Positions 1-8,084 of a stretch of 64,000 nt of DNA are shown piece after piece. Under the pieces are notes generated by a model that did not search any database, was not told the origin of the DNA, and saw only the letters and a list, made by a program, of their open reading frames with translations. The position numbers and the translations under genes were made by a program. The stretch lies in the NCBI GenBank assembly GCA_958296095.1, contig OY282434.1, positions 2,324,001 to 2,388,000 of the forward strand, written 5' to 3'. The stretch comes from an uncultured Oligoflexales bacterium (GTDB taxonomy: Bacteria > Bdellovibrionota_B > Oligoflexia > Oligoflexales > JAPPIL01). Every line of letters begins with the position of its first letter. Position 1 is the stretch's first letter.

Positions 1-399
1 GAAGACAGATGCCGTGACTTTAACCTGCATGAAAACGTGCGTTTTGCCGGTTTTGTTGCCGACATCTATGGCTTGCTCACGGCAGTAGATGTCTTCTGCT
101 TGCCGAGCAGAGATGAGGCCCTAGGATTGGCGGTGCAGGAAGCCGCGCACGCGGGTTGCTGTATCATCGCAACCGCCGTCGGTGGTATCCCTGAGATGGT
201 TACCCACGGACACAGTGGCTTGTTGAGCGAAGTTGGCAATGCCAGAGAGCTGGCTGTCAATCTGAGCCGGGTCTTGACTACCAAAAGCGTGCGCCAGCGC
301 CTAGCCAGCAACGGCCACCGAGACATCGCCCAAAAATTTCCCCTGCACACGATGATCGACACTACGGCACAGGTTTACGAGGGTTTACTGCGCGCATGA
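1..399 (+). CDS. Glycosyltransferase family 4, C-terminal part (cut by window start)
   Basis: The gene enters from the left edge in frame 1, so only its last 132 residues are visible. They show the typical GT-B C-terminal half of group 1/GT4 enzymes: VRFAGFV, then the stretch DVFCLPSRDEALGLAVQEA, which carries the E-x7-E donor-sugar motif, then ATAVGGIPEMV and a helical C-terminus. Such enzymes transfer a sugar from a nucleotide-sugar donor, usually in LPS or capsule assembly at the inner face of the cytoplasmic membrane. The stop overlaps the next start by 4 bp (ATGA), so it is probably translationally coupled to the phosphoethanolamine transferase, supporting a role in envelope glycolipid synthesis. 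The acceptor cannot be told. Confidence 0.88.
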   Translation, partial: EDRCRDFNLHENVRFAGFVADIYGLLTAVDVFCLPSRDEALGLAVQEAAHAGCCIIATAVGGIPEMVTHGHSGLLSEVGNARELAVNLSRVLTTKSVRQRLASNGHRDIAQKFPLHTMIDTTAQVYEGLLRA

Positions 400-2561
400 A
401 CCGCCTCAACTATGCCATCGTCCTCGCCGCAATCATGGCAGTGCTGGCTTATGTGCTCGACGGCTGGCTGGTGAAGGCGATGGTGGCTGTTGGCAGTCTT
501 GGCGGCTGGGCCGTCTATGCTCAGCGCCACCGATTATATGGATTGAGCCTCTACCTCTTGGTGCTGTTTTTGGCTTATATGTGCGCTGACGTGCTGGCGT
601 TTGCAGATATTTCCATCGGTGCTTATCTCTCCTACGCCATCTTTTGCACAACTTTGGGCGGCTGTATCACCCTGGCCCGGCGAGGCGGCGCGACGTTGCA
701 GGTGTTTACGGTCCTGACACACACGGTGTTCGTTATCCTGCCAGCCTTTTACATTATTCACTATGCGGTCTTTGCGGCTGAGATTACGAGTGATGTCTAT
801 CACGGTATACTGCAAACAAACGTGGTGGAAGCGCTTGAATTCGCCCGCACTACGGGCATCGCTGCGCGCCTGCCTGTGCCTGCGGTTGGCATTATCTTGA
901 TAACTTTCTGCCTGTGCAGATACTTGCGCCGAGAAAAAATTATCAGGATGCACACAACACAAGTCTTTCTGCTGCTTACCCTGGTCGCGGCCACAGGCTG
1001 GAGTGGCACTTCAAAGTGGGCTCCTGATACAGGGCCGCGGGTCACCCGTGACTTGGGACTGTATACGATCCGCTACTACAATAGACTGCGTTTATTCAAA
1101 CGCCGCACCGCAGCGCGCGACATCAGCCAGGTCAACTATACGGCCACAAAAGCTGGCACGGGTGAGACCTATGTGTATGTCATCGGCGAGTCACTCAATA
1201 AGCATCACCTGCAAATTTACGGTTACCCCAGAGCAACCACGCCTAACCTCGCCGCGGAGCGGGAACTTTTGATCTTTAACAACGCGTACTCCAGTCACAT
1301 TCAGACCGCCCATGCACTGGTAAAAGCCTTGACAGTAGCCACTCAGTATAATGGCCTGCAGTGGTACGAGGCTGTATCTATCATCGATATTGCCCGCAAA
1401 GCGAACATAACCACCTACTGGATAAGTAACCAAAACCTCTTCAGTTTCTTTATCAGCGCCATCACCTTGCTTGCTCAGCACACCGATCATCACATCCATC
1501 TCGGCGACGCGTTCTACGACTCGCCCCATTACGACGAAGTGCTATTCCCTCACATCGCCCGCGTCTTGGCCAAAGATACACAGGACAATCGTATTATTTT
1601 TGTGCATTTGATGGGCAACCATGCTGATTATTGTTTCCGTTTCACCGCAGAATACGAGCGCTTCATAGGGAAATTACCTGCATCCACACATGGTAGTGCG
1701 GCGCAGGGCTCGGCCGCCTATCATAAGAAAGTCAATTGTTACGATAACAGTGTGCTGTATAATGATTTCGTCGTTAGCGAAATACTATCTATGGTCAAGA
1801 AGCGGGCGGGAGTTAACGGGTTCATTTACCTTTCTGATCATGCTGACGACGTGTTGGGAGATAAAGTCAAGATCATGCACAGCTTCAGCTACCAGATGAC
1901 CAGCATTCCCATGCTAATGTGGTTCTCGCCAGCATATAGGCAGAAGTACCCGCACGCGTACCAAAACTTGCAAAACAATGGCGACAAACTTTTTTCTGGC
2001 GATTTGCTCTACGACACCTTGCTGGGCATTATGGCGATCGCTAGCGATAAATACCACGCTCGTGCTGACCTGTCTTCGTCCACCTACGAACTGAAAGATG
2101 ACGAGGCACTAGTGCTTAATGGCCGGCATAAATACGCGGACAATATCCGTTGGCGACAGCGAAGGCACATCACCGCGCTGGTGGCTGCGGGAGACGGTCA
2201 GCGGGCTATCCCGTCACGGGTAAACAACATTGGCAAACTTAAACAAGCCTGGCGAGATGGTAGCCGCGCTTTCGCTATTGATCTCACCCGCCAAGACAGC
2301 TGTCTGGTTGTCGAGGCAACTGACATGTGCCTGTTGGATTTTTTGTCACACGTGGATATGAGTAGCATAGAAAAGCTGTGGTTGCGGGGAAGCCCTCTGC
2401 ACGGGGATAGTTTAACTGCGGCACTAGCTAAGATTAAAGCCCGTGTCCCCGCCGCCTTGCTAGTTGTAAGTATTCATAATTGTTCGGATAACTTTAATAA
2501 ATTAAAAACTGCGGGGGGGGGGGGGCCGCCTGAGCTGTGTCCTGTCTTCAGCTCAGCTTAA
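396..2561 (+). CDS. CptA/EptA-type phosphoethanolamine transferase, reading frame broken at a G13 tract
   Basis: Inner-membrane enzyme that moves phosphoethanolamine from phosphatidylethanolamine to lipid A or LPS core. About five hydrophobic N-terminal segments (residues 1-210) precede a periplasmic sulfatase-fold domain. Visible landmarks: VIGES with E265 as metal ligand, GYPRATTP, the probable nucleophile T304 in HIQTAHAL, VHLMGNHADY, and S480-D-H-A-D-D485 in place of the usual SDHGEE. It resembles the CptA/EptC branch more than EptA. Beyond residue 600 is an extra region (NIGKLKQAW...AFAIDL) that looks like the start of a glycerophosphodiesterase-like barrel (inference). At 2513-2525 a G13 run shifts the frame and the protein ends early after 721 residues; with G12 it would continue to 2856, giving about 819 residues. 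Frame loss may be phase variation, decay or a sequencing error. Confidence 0.85.
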   Translation: MNRLNYAIVLAAIMAVLAYVLDGWLVKAMVAVGSLGGWAVYAQRHRLYGLSLYLLVLFLAYMCADVLAFADISIGAYLSYAIFCTTLGGCITLARRGGATLQVFTVLTHTVFVILPAFYIIHYAVFAAEITSDVYHGILQTNVVEALEFARTTGIAARLPVPAVGIILITFCLCRYLRREKIIRMHTTQVFLLLTLVAATGWSGTSKWAPDTGPRVTRDLGLYTIRYYNRLRLFKRRTAARDISQVNYTATKAGTGETYVYVIGESLNKHHLQIYGYPRATTPNLAAERELLIFNNAYSSHIQTAHALVKALTVATQYNGLQWYEAVSIIDIARKANITTYWISNQNLFSFFISAITLLAQHTDHHIHLGDAFYDSPHYDEVLFPHIARVLAKDTQDNRIIFVHLMGNHADYCFRFTAEYERFIGKLPASTHGSAAQGSAAYHKKVNCYDNSVLYNDFVVSEILSMVKKRAGVNGFIYLSDHADDVLGDKVKIMHSFSYQMTSIPMLMWFSPAYRQKYPHAYQNLQNNGDKLFSGDLLYDTLLGIMAIASDKYHARADLSSSTYELKDDEALVLNGRHKYADNIRWRQRRHITALVAAGDGQRAIPSRVNNIGKLKQAWRDGSRAFAIDLTRQDSCLVVEATDMCLLDFLSHVDMSSIEKLWLRGSPLHGDSLTAALAKIKARVPAALLVVSIHNCSDNFNKLKTAGGGGPPELCPVFSSA
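2513..2525 (+). repeat. Homopolymeric G13 tract inside the phosphoethanolamine transferase gene
   Basis: Thirteen consecutive G residues lie in codons 706-710. Upstream frame 0 stays open to a stop at 2559-2561, and the frame entered by losing one G (or gaining two) is open from the tract to 2856. Long G tracts inside LPS-decorating genes are classic slipped-strand phase-variation sites in other Gram-negatives. Here the length as read gives the OFF, truncated form. Confidence 0.8.
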
Positions 2562-2856
2562 AGACTTGCCCCTAGCCGCAACCGCGTTGGCCGCACAGCT
2601 CCATAAGCAGGGCATATCTGCGCTTTCTTTCGAGGCACGGTATTACCCACAGGTAAAAAAATATCTTGCGCACCTGCTACCTAGGGGGGTTGTTTTTCAT
2701 CTGCACAGTGACACAGGTGTCGCAGGAGTGCAGCACGCCACCTACTGGCCTGACCCGCGGGTGAAGACGGTAGCTTTTGACTACCACTCGCTATTTCAAC
2801 TGCCAGTCAAAACAACACCAAAGAAGTACGCAGCCCAAAAACTACCGTACCCTTAA
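2527..2856 (+). CDS. Detached C-terminal segment of the phosphoethanolamine transferase (out of frame)
   Basis: Frame 1 is open directly from the G tract through RLSCVLSSAQLKDLPLA to a stop at 2856, with no start codon of its own other than a TTG at 2566 lacking a ribosome site. Its content (ALSFEARYYPQVKKYL and KTVAFDYHSLFQLP) fits the far half of a GDPD-like barrel following the sulfatase domain, so I read it as the natural end of the upstream protein. From residue ARYYP on, the DNA is part of a 230-bp direct repeat present again at 4945-5174. Whether it is translated depends on tract length. Confidence 0.6.
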   Translation, partial: RLSCVLSSAQLKDLPLAATALAAQLHKQGISALSFEARYYPQVKKYLAHLLPRGVVFHLHSDTGVAGVQHATYWPDPRVKTVAFDYHSLFQLPVKTTPKKYAAQKLPYP

Positions 2857-2870
2857 GTCCCGCAGGTGCT
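2641..2870 (+). repeat. 230-bp direct repeat, copy 1 (C-terminal cassette of the transferase gene)
   Basis: Bases 2641-2870 recur at 4945-5174 with, by eye, only two substitutions near the end (CCGTACCC against CCGCGCCC, changing the penultimate Tyr to Arg). The repeat starts inside the codons for YYPQV and ends 14 bp beyond the stop. Near identity implies recent duplication or ongoing gene conversion. Confidence 0.9.
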
Positions 2871-2886
2871 AGGGGGCAAGGACAGG

Positions 2887-3331
2887 CATAGGTTCTGATG
2901 ACAAGCCTCAACGCAACCGCGAGAAACTTGGAAACAAGCAGAGAGGGGCCTGAGGGCAAGCAAGGGGTTCTGATGCAAACCCAAGCGGAGCTAGTCCCTT
3001 AGCACGTACCTCCGTTATCTTGGCGCGGTGCAGACCTACCGAGAAACCCGACCTCAACAGGTATAGGCACATGCCTTGTGCAAGAGCATAATCTGACAGT
3101 AATATGGCAGTATTTATGGTCGGGTTTTCGCACGGTCTCACCGCACCCTTCATAAAGCTCTCGGTGGGCAAGAGGTGGGGGCAACCTCCGAGAGGCTTGG
3201 AGGCAAGCAGAGAGGGCGCGCAGAGTGGCCTGAGAACATGCAGCGAGCTAGAAAGCGAGCGATACAAAAAGCAGCGTAGCGAGCGAAGCGAGCTAGAAAG
3301 CGAGCGTTACGAAAAAGCCGCGTAGCGTAGC
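2887..3331 (+). repeat. Interspersed stem-loop repeat, block 1 (forward)
   Basis: One core unit: ACCTCCGTTATCTTGGCG, then CCTACCGAG-AAACCCGACC (about 3036-3055), a loop of about 60 bases and the matching GGTCGGGTTT (about 3118-3127) and CTCGGTGGG (about 3163-3171) arms. It is followed by the GC-rich tail with GCGAGCGATACAAAAAGC-type motifs. The short open frames here recur in every copy and I do not treat them as genes. Confidence 0.85.
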
Positions 3332-3419
3332 GCGCCCAGACGGTATAATCGACATTGCGCTCAAAATAGGCGTTGCTGACGATCATGAGCGTCTGCGTGC
3401 TGTTAGATGATAGCGTCTT
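3327..3419 (-). pseudogene. 93-bp duplicated fragment of the lipoprotein gene at 6229-7215
   Basis: Bases 3327-3419 are identical by eye to 6268-6360, the 3' part of the minus-strand lipoprotein gene, and encode the same peptide (TLSSNSTQTLMIVSNAYF and onward). No promoter, start or signal peptide accompanies it, and repeat DNA abuts one side. This is an orphan fragment left by recombination. Confidence 0.85.
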
Positions 3420-3578
3420 AAGGTGTGCTGATCGAGGAAGCTTGGGAGCTATACAAACAGCGGGGCAACGGTGCTCGCTCGCCCAGCACCTAATGCGGAT
3501 AGTAAGAATATGGGCGATCGCCCTTGCTTTATTCGTTTTTGCCATTATATTTAGCCAGGGTATAGACTGGAGGTTGGT

Positions 3579-3809
3579 GTGGATTCTGTTGACCCAAACT
3601 ATGAGTACTTCATCAAAAATTTTGACGCGTTGCGTGGCAAATACGGTGATAAGTTTGTCGTTATAGCCAACTGTGAGGTAGTTTCAGATCATGATACCCG
3701 CGAGACAGCCCTGAAGTCGGCTATGAAAAAGTTTCAACCGGGGGAATTCATCATACAACATGTGGGTGATGGCGATGAAGTATACTTTTTTTCTCATTTT
3801 AGCTCATAG
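3579..3809 (+). CDS. DUF5678-type small protein
   Basis: A 76-residue protein starting at GTG with GGAGG 5 bases upstream. The pattern YEYFIKNFDALRGKYGDKFV, then VVIANCEVV and, near the end, a GEFIIQHVGDGDEV strand, matches the small DUF5678 family as I recall it. Its function is unknown. It ends 12 bp before a retropepsin-like gene on the same strand. DUF5678 proteins are often found next to such aspartic proteases, so the two are probably one operon and act together. Soluble, cytoplasmic, no membrane segment. Confidence 0.7.
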   Translation: MDSVDPNYEYFIKNFDALRGKYGDKFVVIANCEVVSDHDTRETALKSAMKKFQPGEFIIQHVGDGDEVYFFSHFSS

Positions 3810-3821
3810 GTTGGTTCAGCG

Positions 3822-4370
3822 GTGAAAAATCCTCCCCACGAGATAGGTAAGCTTGAGCAACCGGAAATGTATTTCAAAGAGCATTCGTCGCTTTCTGCTG
3901 AAATAAACCCTAAGATTAAAGCCGTTTTCTCTGATTGCAAGGTAAGTGCCACCTCCCTTACCTCCCTTACATCCCTGATATCGCATGCCCCACCCAATGC
4001 CGTCGATGCGAGAGGGGTATGGGACACGGGGGCAACTGCTACTGCAATCTCCAACCGAATCGTTAAAAAACTTGGACTGCTACCCGTTGCACGATCGAGA
4101 ATCAATACCGCCAGGGGCCTGACATATGGCGGGGTGTATGTTGTTGATCTGATTATCGGGAAAATGGCAAACTGTGGCCTGTGGGTGACAGGTGTCGATA
4201 TTGCCGAACACATTGATGTTCTGATAGGGATGGACATCATTTTGCTGGGGGAGTTCGCTATTTCGCACGGTAAGTTTTCCTACTGTTCCCCGCCGTGTGG
4301 CAACCCGGTTGATCTCGCTCAAAAAGCCGAGAGAGCCAACGAAAAAATACGCAAAAAACAGCGCAGGTAG
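3822..4370 (+). CDS. Retropepsin-like (clan AA) aspartic protease
   Basis: 182 residues, GTG start 12 bp after the DUF5678 stop. The catalytic signature is W-D68-T-G-A-T, followed by NRIVKKLGL, the flap region, and the second-half hydrophobic motif HIDVLIGMDIILLGEFAI. This is the one-domain retroviral-protease fold, which works as a homodimer. The N-terminal 60 residues are a linker with a TSLTSLTS repeat; the C-terminus is highly basic. Bacterial members are poorly characterised; partner and substrate are unknown. The pair is flanked by repeat debris, which suggests accessory DNA. Confidence 0.8.
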   Translation: MKNPPHEIGKLEQPEMYFKEHSSLSAEINPKIKAVFSDCKVSATSLTSLTSLISHAPPNAVDARGVWDTGATATAISNRIVKKLGLLPVARSRINTARGLTYGGVYVVDLIIGKMANCGLWVTGVDIAEHIDVLIGMDIILLGEFAISHGKFSYCSPPCGNPVDLAQKAERANEKIRKKQRR

Positions 4371-4944
4371 CACTTGTTGCCCGCGCGTCGCCAGCTTCCA
4401 AGATAGCTTCGCTATCGCTCTGATGACGGAGAGCCGCTGATCCCGACTTTAAGAGAGTAGGGTGACACGCACCGCCCTCAGAGAAGCGAGTTCCTTTTTA
4501 GCACGTCGCCTGAGCGGAGCAACCGCTTTCGGCCCCTTGGCTGTGCCGATCGTCTTGAGATATTTGTGGCGCGGCACCTTCACTGTGGCTATCCCCACTA
4601 TTGGTACACTTAGCCGGTTAAATCCAACGTGTTGCCCATATGGTAACGATCCAAAAACTCCTGTGGAGACTCCTGACTTCCGCACCAAAACATCCTAACA
4701 TCCTGTAATCATTGGATGCACCTCTTTTGTTAAGCACTACATCTGCCTAATTTTCACGCGGGGGAACTAGATTTTGCCCGGGACGTTGGAATACTTCAGC
4801 CCCACAATTCGATAAAGCCTTTGCACCAAGGGGGAGGATGCTGAAGGCAGAGAATAACGTTTTTTAGTTGCAATGTGCATGAGATGCGACACTTCCGTTG
4901 CGGAGAGGGCATCGTGTATTTCTCGAAAACTAATCCGCTTTCCT
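4371..4944. other. Intergenic stretch with no recognisable gene
   Basis: About 570 bases. Open frames exist on both strands (for example 4462-4698 plus and 4449-4688 minus), but neither has a convincing ribosome site or family resemblance. No tRNA or clear terminator is seen. It leads directly into the second copy of the transferase cassette. Confidence 0.4.
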
Positions 4945-5174
4945 TATTACCCACAGGTAAAAAAATATCTTGCGCACCTGCTACCTAGGGGGGTTGTTTT
5001 TCATCTGCACAGTGACACAGGTGTCGCAGGAGTGCAGCACGCCACCTACTGGCCTGACCCGCGGGTGAAGACGGTAGCTTTTGACTACCACTCGCTATTT
5101 CAACTGCCAGTCAAAACAACACCAAAGAAGTACGCAGCCCAAAAACTACCGCGCCCTTAAGTCCCGCAGGTGCT
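4945..5174 (+). pseudogene. 230-bp direct repeat, copy 2: orphan C-terminal cassette of the transferase gene
   Basis: Near-identical copy of 2641-2870. An open frame runs from an ATG at 4873 through an unrelated 24-residue lead into YYPQVKKYL and ends at 5160 with KLPRP instead of KLPYP. It lacks the catalytic domain and any clear start signal, so it is probably a silent cassette or a duplication scar. Interspersed repeat DNA starts at its right end. Confidence 0.8.
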
Positions 5175-6190
5175 TGGCTGCACTGTGTTGTGCTGCTGCG
5201 CTGCGCTACGCGATGCTTTCTGTATCGCTCGCTTCCTAGCTCATCGCTACGCGATGCTCTTTGTCCCGCTCGCTCTACGAGGCTTCCTTGCCGCTTTCTA
5301 GCTCCCTCGCTCCTTGCGCTGCTTTTTGTAACGCTCGCTTCCTAGCTCATCGCTACGCGATGCTTTCTGTATCGCTCGCTTTCTAGCTCGCTGCATGTTC
5401 TCAGGCATCCTGCCATTGCGTTCAGGCTTGCTCCCAAGCCTCTTTGCTTGCCCTCAGACCTCTCGCGGTTGCGTTGAGGCTTGTGATCAGACCTCTCGGC
5501 AGCTGCGTTCAAGCTTGCCCACCGAGAGCCCCATGAACGGCGCGGTGAGGCCGTTCGCTGCGCTGCGGCTTTTTTGTAACGCTCGCTTCCTAGCTCGCTC
5601 CTTGCGCTCAGACCTCTCGTTATTGTGTTCAGATTATTTTTTTGCACGAGGCATGTGCTTGCACAGCTGTTGAGGGAGAGTTTCTCGGTAGGGCTGCACC
5701 GTGCCAAGATAACGGAGCTGCGCTGCGGCTTTTTTGTAACGCTCGCTTCGCCTGCTTTCTTGCCGCTTCCTAGCTCCCCGCTCGCTCCTTGCGCTGCGCG
5801 CTGCTTTTTGTATCGCTCGCTTCCTAGCTCGCTGCATGTCCTCAGACCTTTTGCTATCGCGTTCAGGCTTGCCCTCAGGCCTACCTGCCCCCAAGCCCCT
5901 CTGCTTGTTTTCAAGTTTCTCGCGGTTACCACCACCTCTTGCCCACCGAAAGCTCCATGAATGGCGCGGCAAGACCGTGCGAAAACTCGACCACAGATAT
6001 TGCCAATACTGCCGCTGGATTATGCTTTTGCATAGGGCATGTGCTTACACTTAACTCAGGGAGAGTTTCTCGGCAGGTCTGTGCCGTGCCAAGATAACGG
6101 AGGCACGGGCTAAGGTGGCTAGCTCCACTGCGCTCTGCCAAGACAACGGAGGTCTGTGCCAAGATAACTGGGGAAGATTTACTAACCTGA
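5175..6190 (-). repeat. Interspersed stem-loop repeat, block 2 (reverse, about two units)
   Basis: Two reverse-oriented core units (arms near 5520/5690 and 5941/6080) with intervening tail modules. The first unit has lost its inner arm (GAAAACTCGACC) to the tail sequence CGCTGCGGCTTTTTTGTAAC. The CATCGC-TAC-GCGATG mini-hairpin occurs several times between 5230 and 5362. The block ends about 40 bp downstream of the lipoprotein gene at 6229. Confidence 0.85.
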
Positions 6191-6228
6191 TGGGGAAATC
6201 AGCAACAAACTCCCGCGCCCTTAAGTCC

Positions 6229-7215
6229 TTACCAAGACACGCGCGAGAACTGGACGACGCGGTTGTAGTAGCGCGCCCAGACGGTATAATCGACATTGCG
6301 CTCAAAATAGGCGTTGCTGACGATCATGAGCGTCTGCGTGCTGTTAGATGATAGCGTCTTGGTGACGTTGGCTTTTTTGCCAGCATCTTCGTAGATGACA
6401 ATATCGACGGTGCGACCAGAGAAGCTGCTGTGAGTAACTCTGATGCGGTTGGAATCGTAGATGTCTATCTCTTTGATGACATCGCTGTCGTATTCATAGC
6501 CATCAGGAATATCGGCCCGCGTCTTGCCGACCCGCAGTTGGCAGCGGCGGGCATCGCCAGTTAGATGCAAGCCATCAACCTTGCCGCGGACGATCCTCGC
6601 CCCTGCAACACCGCGATCCTCTCCCCGAATGATAAAGGACGGCTCCTCGCTGCCCGATGGCCAGACGACGAGGTTGGCACGACAAGCGCTGCTGTTGTCA
6701 TCCTCGCCGACGATAGTGACGAAACGATCATCTTCGGCATTGTCGAAACTCAAGCGACTGCCTGTTATCTTGGCATCGATGATCGCACCACTGATCCTGA
6801 ATTCCGTGGTCTCTTCTCTGTCCCTGTAGTCAACTCTCGCTTTAGCCCTGACGATGCAGAGCACCTCATCACCATCTGGGTCGTGGTAGTCCTGCATCTC
6901 AATGTCTTTCCAGACTGCTGTGCTGTCCTTGGCTTTGCGTTTCGTCGGCGTAAAGGACACACTGCGCCCGTCGCACTTGATGCTCAAGGTCACCTCAGCG
7001 GTCTTGTCCGCCTTAATAACATCATCGATAAGCACCTCGACCGTTATCTCCGTATCGGTATCTTCGTCAATATCGTCGATGTCAACGATTTCCAACCTGT
7101 CACTATTGTAATCTGCTATGTCGTCATCATCGACAACTTTCAGAAATACATCAGGACAACCTGCCAGCAATGCGGCAGCAACGACAACCCCCAGACTTCG
7201 CAAGAACACCTCCAC
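6229..7215 (-). CDS. Lipoprotein of unknown function, acidic
   Basis: About 328 residues with a signal peptide and lipobox (VVAAALLAGC), so it is lipidated and held at a membrane facing the periplasm or outside. The mature part is strongly acidic at first (VDDDDIADYN, DIDDIDEDTDTEI), then consists of beta-rich stretches that could be two or three immunoglobulin-like sandwiches. GTG at 7215 and GTG at 7209 are both possible starts; an AGGGGG run just upstream favours the first. It is divergent from the secreted-protein gene at 7449. Its 3' end was copied to 3327-3419. No family recognised. Confidence 0.72.
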   Translation of the reverse strand: MEVFLRSLGVVVAAALLAGCPDVFLKVVDDDDIADYNSDRLEIVDIDDIDEDTDTEITVEVLIDDVIKADKTAEVTLSIKCDGRSVSFTPTKRKAKDSTAVWKDIEMQDYHDPDGDEVLCIVRAKARVDYRDREETTEFRISGAIIDAKITGSRLSFDNAEDDRFVTIVGEDDNSSACRANLVVWPSGSEEPSFIIRGEDRGVAGARIVRGKVDGLHLTGDARRCQLRVGKTRADIPDGYEYDSDVIKEIDIYDSNRIRVTHSSFSGRTVDIVIYEDAGKKANVTKTLSSNSTQTLMIVSNAYFERNVDYTVWARYYNRVVQFSRVSW

Positions 7216-7448
7216 CCCCTAGCAAAGACATCTTCACCCTACTATCTTACCAAACAAAAGTCTGCTGCGCCCTGTTTTCATGCAAATTTTCGCCCGCCAC
7301 CCTAACTTAATCTTTTGTAATTAATTGATTAAAATCTACTTTCACGTCAAATTTTTGTTCTTTTAAATTTTGCCACGCGTGGTCACTGCGTTTGTGAAAA
7401 CTTAATGCATTTAGTAGAATGGGGTTAGCAACTACGGGGAGGCACAGC

Positions 7449-7940
7449 GTGCGGGTTTTTCTTCTTGTCGCGGGATTCTTGGTCACTACATCAGCGTCGC
7501 CGAGTTCGACACACCCAGAGATAATGCGACTGCTGGTCAGCGACATCGGCGCTAAGGGTGCTGACTTTGTCGTCTTCGCCCAGACACCCCCGGTCGCGGT
7601 GGCATTGTTGCGGCAGCAGGTAGCTTACCTCTATTGCTTGCGTCTCACCAAAGACAAGAAGAGCTGGCGTTTCTTCCTCCCCTGCGGCAAGATCACGCCT
7701 GTTTTTGGCAGCACGCTGCAAGTCACGGCTTTCCCCAACATTGGCAAAATCGAAGAGGTGCTCTCTGGTCGCCCCTTGCGTTTTCGCAAGGCAGTTACCC
7801 TTGCCATCAGCAACATCGCCCATAACGAGATACCCCAAGCCCACCCCAGTTCCGTCAGGGAGTTCGTCGAGACCCGCCTCAGCGAACGTAAGCAGGATAT
7901 CTTTATCGGCCTCGACGTTCTGCGCTATGGCCATCTCTAA
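7449..7940 (+). CDS. Secreted protein of unknown function
   Basis: GTG at 7449 is chosen because a GGGGAGG ribosome site sits 6 bases upstream; the frame is open further back but without a site. The 163-residue product begins with a signal peptide (VRVFLLVAGFLVTTSASP) and continues as a mixed alpha/beta protein containing KKSWRFFLPCGKI and LRFRKAVTLAISNIA. The opposite strand is also open but lacks a signal peptide and a site. Not recognised. An AT-rich gap (7216-7448) separates it from the divergent lipoprotein and should hold both promoters. Confidence 0.6.
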   Translation: MRVFLLVAGFLVTTSASPSSTHPEIMRLLVSDIGAKGADFVVFAQTPPVAVALLRQQVAYLYCLRLTKDKKSWRFFLPCGKITPVFGSTLQVTAFPNIGKIEEVLSGRPLRFRKAVTLAISNIAHNEIPQAHPSSVREFVETRLSERKQDIFIGLDVLRYGHL

Positions 7941-8084
7941 GCTCATGCGAATATCATGTTTCGCATATCTACTTAACTAGACAAGAATTTTAGCCGTAAA
8001 ATCCTATTTTGCTAAAATATACATTGAAAAATCACAGATATTACTTGGAATGAAATACATAACGGTAAATCTTCCTGTTTTGCT

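Noticed and set aside
3492-3666. Short hydrophobic frame (RIVRIWAIALALFVFAIIFS) ahead of the DUF5678 gene
   Set aside because: It overlaps the DUF5678 gene in another frame, lacks a ribosome site, and begins beside duplicated debris.
4449-4698. Two overlapping 78-79 codon frames on opposite strands
   Set aside because: No family resemblance, no clear ribosome site and no context; left as intergenic.
7491-7946. Minus-strand frame of 151 codons opposite the secreted-protein gene
   Set aside because: No signal peptide or ribosome site; the plus-strand frame has both.
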